A DNA stretch of 64,000 nucleotides from Escherichia sp. ESNIH1 (GTDB taxonomy: Bacteria; Pseudomonadota; Gammaproteobacteria; Enterobacterales; Enterobacteriaceae). The notes beneath the pieces were generated by a model. It saw nothing but the letters and a program-made list of their open reading frames with translations. It did no database searches and was not told the DNA's origin. This document shows, piece by piece, positions 31,545 to 41,491 of this stretch. The translations under genes were made by a program, and so were the position numbers. The stretch covers positions 186,001-250,000 of the forward strand of contig PQKR01000001.1 of NCBI GenBank assembly GCA_002918705.1, given 5' to 3'. The first letter of the stretch is position 1; each line of letters opens with the position of its first letter.

Positions 31545-32648
31545 TCAGCCGCTAAAGACGTTACCGGTTCCTGCCCCCGGCGCGTTTTTCAGTACCCATA
31601 CGCGGCCGTAGTGGTTATACCAGCCTGCACGGTGTCCGGCGTCAGGACCGATCCCCTGATAGATATCAAAGTGCTGGCCCTTGATTGCGCCACCCACGTC
31701 GAGGGCGACCATCAGGCGCAGCTCATATTGACCGTTAAACTTGCCATTGTTATCCAGCAGCGGGACCTCTGCCAGCAGCGTGGTCCCCGCCGGGATAATG
31801 CTGCGATCGGAAGCTACCGAGGCGCGGCCAATCAGCGGCACGGCGCTCGCGCCTTTCACTGGCGCATAGGACTGCGGTTTGAAGAAGACAAATGAAGGGT
31901 TCTGCTCCAGCAGCTCCTGCACCTCCGCCGGACTGTGGGTTTCGCCCCAGTGGCGGATCGCCTGCATCGACATATCCTCGCGCTTCACTTCACCACGATC
32001 GATCAGCACTTTACCGATGCTGCGGTAGGCGTGGCCGTTTTTACCGCCGTAGCTGAAGAAGTTAAGCGGGCTGCCGTCGCCAAAATCGATATAGCCGCTG
32101 CCCTGCACGTCCATAATAAAGTTGTCCATCAGCGAGTTGCTGTAGGCCAGGACATAGTTGTCGCTGAGTGCGCCGGCGTAGATCTCTGCCCGGGACGGCA
32201 GGCGACCGCGCTTGGGCGGCATGCGGTAGATAGGATACTGGAACTCGCCCTGCCGGGTATGGCGGGCCTGCACGACCGGCGTGTAGTAGCCGGTAAACTG
32301 AACGTTGCCATAGTTATCGGTGCCGTTCATCTGCCAGGCATCAATACCGTACTGGCGCAGAGTGCGGGTGTCACCCCCGGCACGCAACCACTCCTGAACC
32401 GCACTGTAGATGCCGCTCTGATTGCCATAGAGGCGCGGCGAGGCGCTGCGGATCTCGCTAACCTGCAGGGCAAAGTCACCGCCATTAATAGGGGCACCCA
32501 CCGCATCAGGCTGGTTTACCAGGGTGAAAGGCTGGGTTAATTTTCCGTCATCATACTGCTGACCGCGATCGGTCGGTTTCGAGGAGCAGGCGGCAAGCAA
32601 GGCCAGCGCTGCGCCTGTAAGGAGGTATTTCGACCAACGTCCTTTCAT
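31545..32648 (-). CDS. mltA: Membrane-bound lytic murein transglycosylase A
   Basis: MltA cuts glycan strands of peptidoglycan, leaving 1,6-anhydromuramic ends, and is anchored in the outer membrane as a lipoprotein. The 367-residue precursor has a signal peptide and lipobox LLAACS with lipidated Cys near 21. The MltA domain is followed by a 3D domain with the catalytic Asp in ALDVGGAIKGQHFDIYQG. It is two residues longer than the E. coli protein, at the C-terminal end. Confidence 0.97.
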   Translation of the reverse strand: MKGRWSKYLLTGAALALLAACSSKPTDRGQQYDDGKLTQPFTLVNQPDAVGAPINGGDFALQVSEIRSASPRLYGNQSGIYSAVQEWLRAGGDTRTLRQYGIDAWQMNGTDNYGNVQFTGYYTPVVQARHTRQGEFQYPIYRMPPKRGRLPSRAEIYAGALSDNYVLAYSNSLMDNFIMDVQGSGYIDFGDGSPLNFFSYGGKNGHAYRSIGKVLIDRGEVKREDMSMQAIRHWGETHSPAEVQELLEQNPSFVFFKPQSYAPVKGASAVPLIGRASVASDRSIIPAGTTLLAEVPLLDNNGKFNGQYELRLMVALDVGGAIKGQHFDIYQGIGPDAGHRAGWYNHYGRVWVLKNAPGAGTGNVFSG

Positions 32649-32815
32649 TGTCTCTCATCTTTTTGGTTAACCAGGGGGCGTGATGAAGATAACAAACCAG
32701 TTTCGCTAATGAAATGCGATCGGAAGACTTAAGTCCAACTCCGCTCAAAAAACATGCAGATTGTGCCATTTTTATGCAGATACTTTCATTATTTAACAAT
32801 TTTCTCGAAAAAGGG

Positions 32816-32843
32816 TTGCGCCAAAGAGCGAGCGGAGTATAGT
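32816..32843 (+). promoter_or_regulatory. Promoter of the tRNA-fMet cluster
   Basis: TTGCGC (32816-32821) and TATAGT (32838-32843) with a 16-base spacer lie directly before the first tRNA. The GC-rich bases GCGC after the -10 element are typical of stringently controlled stable-RNA promoters. Confidence 0.7.
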
Positions 32844-32856
32844 GCGCATCCACGGA

Positions 32857-32933
<77 letters not shown>

Positions 32934-32977
32934 ATACAGTGTGAAAGAAAGAAACCTACTTGAAAAAGTAGCGGTGA

Positions 32978-33054
<77 letters not shown>

Positions 33055-33103
33055 ACACTGTGAAGTAAAATTATGTAGTAAAATAAGAAGTAGAAGACTC
33101 GGA

Positions 33104-33180
<77 letters not shown>

Positions 33181-33191
33181 CTTCAACAATA

Positions 33192-33214
33192 AACACCCTT
33201 CCGGGTGTTTTTTT
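33192..33214 (+). terminator. Terminator of the tRNA-fMet operon
   Basis: A 7-bp stem AACACCC/GGGTGTT around TTCC is followed by a T run, twelve bases after the third tRNA. Confidence 0.9.
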
Positions 33215-33250
33215 GTATCTGTCTCTCGGTAAAACCTCCCGGCAAAAACG

Positions 33251-34504
33251 TTAGCCCCTGCGGGCCAACGTAACGCCATCAGCAAAGTAAGCTTTGATTC
33301 CTGCCAAAATCGACTCCGCAACCTCCTGCTGAAACGCCGAGGTTCTGAGCTTGCGCTCCTCCTCCACGTTGCTGATAAACGCCGTTTCCACCAGGATCGA
33401 CGGAATATCCGGTGCTTTTAGCACGGCAAAGCCTGCCTGATCGACGCGGTTTTTATGCAGCTTGTTGACGCGGCCGAGGCGATTTAACACCTCTTTGCCA
33501 AACTTAAGGCTGTCGTTAATAGTCAGAGACTGCACCATATCGAACATGGTGTGATCCAGATACTGGTCGCCGCTCTTGCTTACGCCGCCTATCAGGTCGG
33601 CAGCGTTCTGCGTCTGGGCAAGGTATTTCGCCGCCGTACTGGTGGCTCCTTTTGTTGACAGCGCAAAGACCGACGAGCCGCGCGCGGCGCGGCTGGTAAA
33701 GGCATCAGCGTGGATAGAGACAAAGAGATCGGCGCGCTGTTTCTGTGCCTTTGCCACCCGCACTTTTAACGGAATAAAGACATCTTCGTTGCGCGTCATG
33801 TAGGCCTTCATATTGGCCTCTTTATCAATGAGCGCGCGCAGGCGGCGGGCAATTTGCAGCACCACGTCTTTTTCACGCGTCTTATATTTGCCGATCGCCC
33901 CCGGATCCTCTCCCCCGTGGCCGGGATCGAGCATGATCACTACTGGACGATCGCGTCCGGCCTTGCCCGGCTGCGGGCCACTCTGGGCAGGCGGCACCTG
34001 CTTGTCCAGATTGCCTTTGTTGTAATCCTCCAGCAGCGCAAGGAGCGGATCCTGCTCGTTCTGCCCGTTAACCGGGTAGAGGTCCATCACCAGGCGCTCT
34101 TTGAACTCCGCTACCGGGGCCAGCGAGAAGAGGTGTGGGCTAACGTTCTGCTTAAGCTCAAAGACCATGCGCACGGTGTTAGGATCGAACTGGCCGACCC
34201 GGGCAGATTTGATAAAGGGATCGTCGCCGTGGATCTGGTTTCCGACGCCTTTCAATACCGAATTGAGATTAACCCCTTCAATGTCTACCACCAGCCGCTC
34301 CGGGTTGCTTAAGGCGAACTGACGATACTTCAGCACCCGATTCGACTCCACGGTAATGCGCGTATAGGTTGATGCGGGCCAGACGCGTACGGCGATAACC
34401 TGACTTACCGCGGCTAAACCGACCTTGCTTACGCTAAGCAACCACAGAGCGCCAGCGCCTTGTAACAGCTGGCGACGGCTAAGAGCTGAGTTGGATCCTG
34501 ACAT
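33251..34504 (-). CDS. amiC: N-acetylmuramoyl-L-alanine amidase AmiC
   Basis: AmiC is a periplasmic zinc amidase that splits septal peptidoglycan for daughter-cell separation, activated by NlpD. From the ATG at 34504 (after GGGAGAGG) the protein has 417 residues as in E. coli; an upstream GTG/ATG frame would add nine residues ahead of the signal. The N-terminus carries a twin-arginine signal (SRRQLL) for Tat export. An AMIN domain (about 35-150) precedes an Amidase_3 domain with zinc ligands in [17 protein letters not shown] and [10 protein letters not shown]. Divergent from argA. Confidence 0.97.
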   Translation of the reverse strand: MSGSNSALSRRQLLQGAGALWLLSVSKVGLAAVSQVIAVRVWPASTYTRITVESNRVLKYRQFALSNPERLVVDIEGVNLNSVLKGVGNQIHGDDPFIKSARVGQFDPNTVRMVFELKQNVSPHLFSLAPVAEFKERLVMDLYPVNGQNEQDPLLALLEDYNKGNLDKQVPPAQSGPQPGKAGRDRPVVIMLDPGHGGEDPGAIGKYKTREKDVVLQIARRLRALIDKEANMKAYMTRNEDVFIPLKVRVAKAQKQRADLFVSIHADAFTSRAARGSSVFALSTKGATSTAAKYLAQTQNAADLIGGVSKSGDQYLDHTMFDMVQSLTINDSLKFGKEVLNRLGRVNKLHKNRVDQAGFAVLKAPDIPSILVETAFISNVEEERKLRTSAFQQEVAESILAGIKAYFADGVTLARRG

Positions 34505-34699
34505 GCCTCTCCCGAGCAAAAAATATGACATTTATTATTAAAACGGCCTGCTTGACGAAAAACTTTAACGAATGATGCATAAACTGTCATCAATAAAAGG
34601 GTAAACATTGTTTTAACAGCGGTGACAATGTGGAGATTTTTCTCGCATCGCGGTGAAATTTTGACTTGCGCCCACGGCAATAAAAGAATAAAAATACAT

Positions 34700-34721
34700 A
34701 AATTACGAATAATCATGCAAT
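34700..34721. promoter_or_regulatory. Candidate ARG box upstream of argA
   Basis: An AT-rich imperfect palindrome around ACGAATAATCATGCAA, just before the argA start, resembles the ArgR box (TGAATWWWWATTCA). A second weaker copy may overlap it on the left. Repression of argA by ArgR is known in E. coli; the exact site here is inferred. Confidence 0.4.
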
Positions 34722-34733
34722 GAGGGTTGTGCC

Positions 34734-36065
34734 GTGGTGAAGGAGCGTCGAACCGAACTGGTACAGGGATTCCGCCACTCTGTTCCCTATATTAATGCCC
34801 ATCGGGGGAAAACCTTTGTCATCATGCTGGGCGGTGAAGCCATTGAGCATGAGAACTTTTCCAGCATCGTCAATGACATTGGTCTGCTGCACAGCCTCGG
34901 CATTCGTCTGGTGGTGGTCTACGGCGCACGGCCGCAGATCGATGCTAACCTGGCGGAGCACCACCACGAGCCGATTTATCACAAGCATACCCGCGTCACC
35001 GATGCCAAAACCCTTGAACTGGTCAAGCAGGCGGCGGGGCTGCTACAGCTCGATATCACCGCGCGTCTCTCGATGAGCCTCAACAATACGCCGCTGCAGG
35101 GGGCGCATATCAATGTGGTGAGCGGCAACTTTATCATTGCTCAGCCGCTGGGCGTGGATGACGGCGTCGACTACTGCCATAGCGGGCGTATTCGCCGCAT
35201 CGATGAAGAGGCGATCCACCGCCAGCTCGACGGCGGCGCGATTGTGCTGCTAGGGCCGGTGGCGGTATCGGTCACCGGCGAGAGCTTTAACCTCACCTCG
35301 GAAGAGGTCGCTACCCAGCTCGCCATCAAGCTGAAGGCGGAGAAGATGATTGGCTTCTGCTCCTCGCAGGGGGTGATCAACGACGAGGGCAATATTGTCT
35401 CTGAGCTGTTCCCTAACGAGGCGCAGGCGCGGGTTGAAGAGCTGGAGGCGCGCCAGGACTACCACTCAGGCACGGTGCGCTTCCTGCGCGGCGCGGTAAA
35501 GGCCTGCCGCAGCGGCGTGCGTCGCAGCCACCTGATTAGCTATCAGGAAGATGGCGCACTGTTGCAGGAGCTTTTCTCACGCGACGGTATCGGTACGCAG
35601 ATCGTGATGGAGAGCGCCGAGCAGATCCGCCGCGCTACCATCAACGATATCGGCGGCATTCTGGAGCTGATCCGCCCCCTGGAGCAGCAGGGCATTCTGG
35701 TGCGGCGCTCACGCGAGCAGCTGGAGATGGAGATCGACAAGTTCACGATTATTCAGCGCGACAACCTGACCATCGCCTGCGCCGCGCTCTATCCCTTCCC
35801 GGAAGAGAAGATTGGCGAGATGGCCTGCGTGGCTGTGCACCCGGACTACCGCAGCTCGTCGCGCGGCGAAGCGCTGCTGGAGCGTGTGGCCCTTCAGGCG
35901 CGCCAGCTGGGCCTTAGCAAACTGTTTGTGCTGACCACCCGCAGCATCCACTGGTTCCAGGAGCGCGGATTTACCCCGGTGGATATCGACCTGCTGCCGG
36001 AGAGCAAGAAGCAGATGTACAACTATCAGCGCCGCTCAAAAGTGCTGATGGCTGACCTTACCTAA
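34734..36065 (+). CDS. argA: N-acetylglutamate synthase
   Basis: ArgA makes N-acetylglutamate from glutamate and acetyl-CoA, the first, arginine-inhibited step of arginine synthesis. The 443-residue protein starts at GTG, as in E. coli, after GAGGG. It has an N-terminal amino acid kinase-like domain (about 1-290, with [14 protein letters not shown]) that binds arginine, and a C-terminal GNAT domain (about 295-443) with [20 protein letters not shown]. It is divergent from amiC. Confidence 0.97.
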   Translation: MVKERRTELVQGFRHSVPYINAHRGKTFVIMLGGEAIEHENFSSIVNDIGLLHSLGIRLVVVYGARPQIDANLAEHHHEPIYHKHTRVTDAKTLELVKQAAGLLQLDITARLSMSLNNTPLQGAHINVVSGNFIIAQPLGVDDGVDYCHSGRIRRIDEEAIHRQLDGGAIVLLGPVAVSVTGESFNLTSEEVATQLAIKLKAEKMIGFCSSQGVINDEGNIVSELFPNEAQARVEELEARQDYHSGTVRFLRGAVKACRSGVRRSHLISYQEDGALLQELFSRDGIGTQIVMESAEQIRRATINDIGGILELIRPLEQQGILVRRSREQLEMEIDKFTIIQRDNLTIACAALYPFPEEKIGEMACVAVHPDYRSSSRGEALLERVALQARQLGLSKLFVLTTRSIHWFQERGFTPVDIDLLPESKKQMYNYQRRSKVLMADLT

Positions 36066-36075
36066 GCACGTGCTT

Positions 36076-36101
36076 CCCTACCCGGCCGGGTAGGGATTTC
36101 T
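36076..36101. terminator. Terminator between converging argA and recD
   Basis: A perfect 20-base palindrome, CCCTACCCGG CCGGGTAGGG, is followed on the plus strand by ATTTCTCTATTT. It lies 10 bases after argA and next to the recD stop, and probably serves argA. Confidence 0.6.
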
Positions 36102-37934
36102 CTATTTGACCTGTGCAAAAATCTCGCCGAGGCCGCTGCGTCGTTCGGTACGGGTAGCAATAGCCTGCACCAGAATACGCTCGTCGGCGTAGAGCGACAG
36201 GCGATGGCGGGCGCGGGTGATGGCGGTGTAGACCAGCTCCCGGGTAACCACCGGCACCATCTGTCCTGGCAGGATCAGCGCGGCGTGGTCAAACTCGGAC
36301 CCCTGCGATTTGTGTACCGTCATCGCCCAGGCTGTCTCATGCTCCGGCAGGCGGCTGGGCTGCACCGATTTAATGGTACCGTCCGGCAGCGGGAACCAGA
36401 CGCGCGTCCCCTGCCCCCGGTTCAGCGCCACGCCGATATCGCCGTTAAACAGCCCCAGCGCGCTGTCGTTACGGGAGATCATCACCGGGCGTCCATCAAA
36501 CCAGCGCGAGTGAGGCGTCCGGCTAATCCGCCGCTGGTTCGCCAGCGTCTGCTCCAGCCGCTCGTTGAGTCCTGCTACGCCAAACGGTCCTTCGCGCAGG
36601 GCACAGAGCAGCTGATACTCGCTGAACGCCGCGAGGATCGCCTTTGGCTCCGCCTCATCACGCACCAGCTGCAGATAGCGAGCATAGCCCGCTAGCGCAT
36701 CGTCAAGCAGGGCCTGGTAATCGTCACGCGCCTGGAGAGGCTTGTGCTCAATGTCGCTAAATCCCTGGCTAAACACCGAGCGGGTACTTTTCTTATCGCC
36801 CCGGTTTACCGCCGCCGCCAGCTGTCCAATGCCGGAATCACTGCCGAAGCGGTAGCTGGTTTGCAGTAGACAGAGGCTGTCACGCAGTGCGCCTGCCCCG
36901 CCCGGCTCGCCACCGGGAACGGCCATTCCCGTCAGGCGGGAGAGCTGCTCCGCCCGGGCCGGGGTAAAGCCCGCGTTAACCCATGCGCAGATATCCCCCA
37001 GCACCGCCCCCGCCTCTACCGAGGCCAGCTGATCGCGATCGCCTAAGAAAATCACCCGTCCATGCGCAGGCAGCGCATCGATCAGCCGTGACATCATCGG
37101 CAGGTCAATCATTGACGCTTCATCCACCACCAGCACGTCGAGGTGCAGCGGGTTCCCGGCATGATAGCGCAGGCGCTGGCTGCCGGGCTGGGCGCCAAGC
37201 AGGCGGTGCAGCGTACTGGCTTCTACCGGCAGACGCTTTTTCTGATCGTCGGTTAAGGCCAGCTGGCGCAGCGCTGCGCCCAGCGACTCCGTCAGACGTG
37301 CCGCCGCTTTCCCGGTCGGGGCGGCCAGATGGATGCGGCAGCGCCCACCGTTCGCCATCTGTACCAGCGCCGCCAGCAGCTTAGCCACCGTAGTGGTTTT
37401 CCCGGTGCCGGGCCCGCCGGAGATCACCGAGATCCGCCGGGTCAGCGCCACCGCTGCCGCCACCTTCTGCCAGTTGATCCCCTCCGTTGATGGGAAAAGC
37501 CCGTCCAGAATCTGCCGCAGCTGGGCTTCATCCACGCTCAGCGGCTGATTAACCTCGCTGAAGAAACTGGCTACGGTAAGCTCGTTGCACCACATGCGGT
37601 TAAGGTAGAGGCGATCCCCCGCCAGCACCATCGGCGCAGGGGTATGACCGTCGCTGACCGCGTCGGATCGCTGTAAGATCCCAGCCCAGTCGCAGGGCGC
37701 ACCGGCCTCGGCAAACAGCGCCATCAGCAGCGAATGGCTCTTATCCTCGGCCTCGGCCGCCAGTCGGGAGAGGGGCAGACAGACATGGCCCTCCCCCGCG
37801 TCGCGGCTAAGTATCGCCGCCGCCAGGGTTACCGCTGGCTCGTCGCGTCCGGCCACGGTCAGGGCAAACTGGACGTCCAACGGGCGAAACAGCTTCTGCG
37901 CCAGCGCCTCTATAAGCAGAGTTTGCATCGTCAC
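36102..37934 (-). CDS. recD: Exonuclease V subunit alpha (RecD)
   Basis: RecD is the fast 5'-3' helicase of RecBCD, which processes double-strand ends and makes it destructive until Chi is met. The 610-residue protein has Walker [13 protein letters not shown] with Lys179, the DEASM box, and C-terminal motif [12 protein letters not shown]. The start is a GTG overlapping the recB stop (GTGA), eight bases after AGGAG; this gives the same N-terminal length as E. coli RecD, whereas an ATG six bases later would be shorter. Confidence 0.97.
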   Translation of the reverse strand: MTMQTLLIEALAQKLFRPLDVQFALTVAGRDEPAVTLAAAILSRDAGEGHVCLPLSRLAAEAEDKSHSLLMALFAEAGAPCDWAGILQRSDAVSDGHTPAPMVLAGDRLYLNRMWCNELTVASFFSEVNQPLSVDEAQLRQILDGLFPSTEGINWQKVAAAVALTRRISVISGGPGTGKTTTVAKLLAALVQMANGGRCRIHLAAPTGKAAARLTESLGAALRQLALTDDQKKRLPVEASTLHRLLGAQPGSQRLRYHAGNPLHLDVLVVDEASMIDLPMMSRLIDALPAHGRVIFLGDRDQLASVEAGAVLGDICAWVNAGFTPARAEQLSRLTGMAVPGGEPGGAGALRDSLCLLQTSYRFGSDSGIGQLAAAVNRGDKKSTRSVFSQGFSDIEHKPLQARDDYQALLDDALAGYARYLQLVRDEAEPKAILAAFSEYQLLCALREGPFGVAGLNERLEQTLANQRRISRTPHSRWFDGRPVMISRNDSALGLFNGDIGVALNRGQGTRVWFPLPDGTIKSVQPSRLPEHETAWAMTVHKSQGSEFDHAALILPGQMVPVVTRELVYTAITRARHRLSLYADERILVQAIATRTERRSGLGEIFAQVK

Positions 37935-40900
37935 TGTGCGGTCTCCTGATAGTCTTCACTGGCCTCTTCACCGCTAAACAGGGCATCCATCTCGCTAATC
38001 AGCCGCGCATCCGGGCGGGTGGTATAGATGCCCTGCTCGCTGTTTTGCGCATCGACGCCGCGCAGGAACAGATAGATTACGCCGCCAAAGTGGCGCTCAT
38101 AGTCATAGCCCGCAATACGGTGACGAAGATAGCGGTGTAGCGCCAGGGTATAAAGTTGATACTGTAAGTCGTAGCGGTGCGACTGCATGGCAGCCGCCAT
38201 CGCCTCCCGGGTGTAGGCTTCGCTGCTCTCACCCAGCCAGTTGGACTTGTAGTCCAGCAGGTAGAAGCGCCCATTGTGGCGGAAAACCAGGTCGATAAAG
38301 CCCTTTAGCATCCCACGCACGTCACGGAAATCCAGCGGCGGACAGGCCGCCGAGAGCGGATCGTAACGACGGATCGCCGCGTCCAGCTTCTCTGAGGTCA
38401 GGGTCTGGGCAATCGGAATATAGAACTCCATCTCTACTTGCTTATCTTTCGCGGTGAGCTGACTTAACGACAGGCCCGATTCAATAAGCGGCGCGCGCAG
38501 GACCGCGTTGATCCATGCCTGCAGCACCGGCTGCCACTGCTCGTCAAAACCGCCCGCCTGTAGACGCTCGTTTACCCACGCCTCGGTCACCGGCTGGGTG
38601 AAGTCGATATCTTCAAACAGCCCGTGTAAAAAGGTGCCCGGCGATGCCCCGCGTGGAAAGGCATGCGGCGTTAAGGCGGGCACGTCATCCAGCTGGCGCT
38701 CGCCAGCGGCGTCAACGTCCAGCCGCGGAAGCAGATCCTGGGCGATACCGTGCCCGCGCTGCTGCAGGCCGGAGTAGCTGGTCACCCGCCAGTCGTCGAG
38801 AATAGGACGATCGATATGCCGGGCGCGCAGCGACGGCGGCAGCGAGAGCGTATACTCCCAGCGCGAATTATCCGGCGTACCGGGAATGCTGAGCACGATA
38901 TCATCACCGCACAACGCCTCCAGGCATTGACGCAGACCTGCGGCATCGCGCGGCTCGCCCTGCTGGATCAGCCTGCCCAGCGCGCTGTGGTGAAAATCGC
39001 TCTCGCCGGATTTCTCTCCGCGACGACGGAACAGTGGCGCAATGCCGAGGCTACAGTGCCACACGGAGCGCGTCAGCGCCACGTAGAGCAGGCGCAGATC
39101 TTCCGCCAGCCGCTCCGCCTCGGCCAGTTCAATGCTCTCGTCGGCCTGACTGAGATCCAGTACCGCCTCGAAGGAGGTGCGGTCATGATAGAAAGCCTGG
39201 TCCTGCGCCCGGTAGTTGGCGATAAACGGCAGCCAGACCAGCGGGTACTCCAGCCCTTTCGCTTTATGGATGGTGACGATCTGCACCAGATGCTTGTCGC
39301 TCTCCAGCCTGAGCTGCTGGCTGGCGGCGTTGCTGTCCGGCTCGGCGATATGCTGCGCCAGCCAGCGTACCAGCGCATGCTCGCTCTCGGTATGCGCCCC
39401 CGCCTCCTGTAACAGCTCGCTGATGTGCAGGATATCGGTCAGACGCCGCTCGCCGCCGGAGGTCGCCAGCAGGTTCTCCGCAATATTGCGCTGGGCCATC
39501 AGGGTTCGCAGCATTGGCATGACGCCACGCTTCTGCCACGTCTGCCGATAGCCGTCAAACTCCTCAACCACCCGATCCCAGGCCTGTTCATCCTTGTTTA
39601 GCTGCTCAATATCCTGGGCGGTCAGGCCCAACATCCCCGTTGCCAGGGCGCTGCGCAGGGTGCTCTCCCGCTCAGGGGTCAGTACCGCCTGGATAAGCCA
39701 CAGCAGCTCCTGCGCCTCCGGCGTCTCAAAGACGCTGTCACGGTTGGAGAGGTAGACCGAAGGAATATTCAGCAGCGTCAGGGCGTCACGGATCAGCGCC
39801 GCCTCGTGGCGGCTACGCACCAGCACGGTAATGTCGGAGGCCTGAACCGGCCGGGAGCGCTTGCCGTCGTGCAGTAACGCGCTGCCCTGCTGCCCCGCCA
39901 CCAGCCAGTCGCGGATCTGCGCTGCGCAGAGCTGGGCCATAAAGGCCTGGTAATCACCGATACCGGTGCCGTCGCCCTCCATCAGCCACAGGTTCATAGC
40001 AGGCTGTGTTTCGCCATGCAGTTCGAAGCGCAGAGGCTGGTTCCTTTCCGCCGCCTTCACCGGCATGAAGGGGATCTCGCGGAACATAAAGGCGTTGTCC
40101 ATCTGGCTGAAGAGCGTATTCACGCTCGCCACCATGCCGGGAGCCGAACGCCAGTTGGTATCGAGCGTATAGTGGGCGCTGACTTCACCACGCGCTTTCA
40201 TGTAGGTGAAGATATCTGCGCCGCGAAAGGCGTAGATCGCCTGCTTGGGATCGCCAATCAGCAGCAGCGCGGTATCCGGCTGCTGCCGCCAGATACGGCG
40301 GAAAATACGGTACTGCTGGGGATCGGTATCCTGAAACTCATCGATCATCGCCACCGGGAAACGCTGGCGGATCGCGGCCGCCAGCGCCTCACCGTTGTCG
40401 CTGTTCAGCGCCTGGTCGAGGCGGCTCAGCATGTCATCAAAGCCCAGCTCGCCGCGACGGCGCTTCTCCCGCGCTACCGCCTCGCGGATCTCCCGCATGG
40501 CGGTGGTCAGCACCAGATCGCTGAGGCTGAGCGGCTCGGCCAGCAGGCCCTCAATGGCAACAAACAGCGGGTGCTCCGGCACGACGCCGCCCGCCTTGGT
40601 GCGCGAAGTTAAAAACGACTGGGCGAACTTCTCCAGCGCGTCCGGCAGCAGATAGCTGCGGGTCTTCTCCTGCGCCCAGGCGCTAATCTTCTCGATCCAC
40701 TTGCCCTGGTTGCCGCGGTTAAACTTGCGTCGGTCGATGCCTGAACTCTCGATCAGGGGATCGAGCTCCGCTACCGCCGCAAGCCACTGCTGCTTAATAG
40801 CATCAATGCGGGCGATGATTTTTGCATGGCGCGAAGCCAGGGTTTCATCTGCAGGCGGCGGGGATTTAATTACCGGCGCCTCCCCCTGCAGATAGCGGTT

Positions 40901-41491
40901 AATCGCGTTCAGCAGCTCCAGCGGCCCCTTCCACGAGGCGTGGATCACCTCGGCGATATCGCGCGGCAGCGGGTAACAGTGTCGGCGCCAGAAGTCGGCG
41001 CAGGCCTGCGCGCGCAGCAGGGACTCATCTTCAATCAGCTGCTGTTGGAAAAGCATGCCCGACTCAAAGGCGTTGAGGCTTAGCATGCGCTGGCAGAAGC
41101 CGTGAATGGTGAAGACCGCCGCCTCGTCCATCTGCCGCTCGGCCAGCATCAGCCAGCTCGCGGCCTGCTGCTTATCCGGAATATCGTCAAGCAGACGGGC
41201 ATAGAGCGGATTGTCGGTGCTTTCGCGCAGGCAGGCGATACGCAGCTCGTGGATGTTGCTGCGGATACGGCCGCGCAGCTCTTCGGTGGCGGCTTCGGTA
41301 AAGGTCACCACCAGCAGCTCCTCTACGGTAAGCGGCCGTGAAAAGGCGCTCTCGCCGCCCAGCCCCAGCAGCAGGCGCAGGTAGAGGGCGGCGATGGTGT
41401 AGGTTTTTCCGGTGCCCGCAGAGGCTTCAATCAGGCGCTCACCGCGTAAGGGTAAGCGCAGGGGGTCCAGAGTCTCAGCGGGGTTGGTCAT
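37931..41491 (-). CDS. recB: Exonuclease V subunit beta (RecB)
   Basis: RecB is the 3'-5' helicase and only nuclease of RecBCD; it also loads RecA after Chi. The 1186-residue protein has Walker A in [12 protein letters not shown] with Lys29, UvrD-type helicase motifs including [11 protein letters not shown] and [12 protein letters not shown], and the C-terminal nuclease domain with Asp1080 and Lys1082 in LLDYKSNW, and the upstream acidic residue in GFIDLVF. It starts on the last base of the ptrA stop (TAATG) and overlaps recD at its end. Confidence 0.98.
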   Translation of the reverse strand: MTNPAETLDPLRLPLRGERLIEASAGTGKTYTIAALYLRLLLGLGGESAFSRPLTVEELLVVTFTEAATEELRGRIRSNIHELRIACLRESTDNPLYARLLDDIPDKQQAASWLMLAERQMDEAAVFTIHGFCQRMLSLNAFESGMLFQQQLIEDESLLRAQACADFWRRHCYPLPRDIAEVIHASWKGPLELLNAINRYLQGEAPVIKSPPPADETLASRHAKIIARIDAIKQQWLAAVAELDPLIESSGIDRRKFNRGNQGKWIEKISAWAQEKTRSYLLPDALEKFAQSFLTSRTKAGGVVPEHPLFVAIEGLLAEPLSLSDLVLTTAMREIREAVAREKRRRGELGFDDMLSRLDQALNSDNGEALAAAIRQRFPVAMIDEFQDTDPQQYRIFRRIWRQQPDTALLLIGDPKQAIYAFRGADIFTYMKARGEVSAHYTLDTNWRSAPGMVASVNTLFSQMDNAFMFREIPFMPVKAAERNQPLRFELHGETQPAMNLWLMEGDGTGIGDYQAFMAQLCAAQIRDWLVAGQQGSALLHDGKRSRPVQASDITVLVRSRHEAALIRDALTLLNIPSVYLSNRDSVFETPEAQELLWLIQAVLTPERESTLRSALATGMLGLTAQDIEQLNKDEQAWDRVVEEFDGYRQTWQKRGVMPMLRTLMAQRNIAENLLATSGGERRLTDILHISELLQEAGAHTESEHALVRWLAQHIAEPDSNAASQQLRLESDKHLVQIVTIHKAKGLEYPLVWLPFIANYRAQDQAFYHDRTSFEAVLDLSQADESIELAEAERLAEDLRLLYVALTRSVWHCSLGIAPLFRRRGEKSGESDFHHSALGRLIQQGEPRDAAGLRQCLEALCGDDIVLSIPGTPDNSRWEYTLSLPPSLRARHIDRPILDDWRVTSYSGLQQRGHGIAQDLLPRLDVDAAGERQLDDVPALTPHAFPRGASPGTFLHGLFEDIDFTQPVTEAWVNERLQAGGFDEQWQPVLQAWINAVLRAPLIESGLSLSQLTAKDKQVEMEFYIPIAQTLTSEKLDAAIRRYDPLSAACPPLDFRDVRGMLKGFIDLVFRHNGRFYLLDYKSNWLGESSEAYTREAMAAAMQSHRYDLQYQLYTLALHRYLRHRIAGYDYERHFGGVIYLFLRGVDAQNSEQGIYTTRPDARLISEMDALFSGEEASEDYQETAQ

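Noticed and set aside
36065-36074. The palindrome AGCACGTGCT after argA
   Set aside because: Short, with no supporting context beyond the adjacent terminator.
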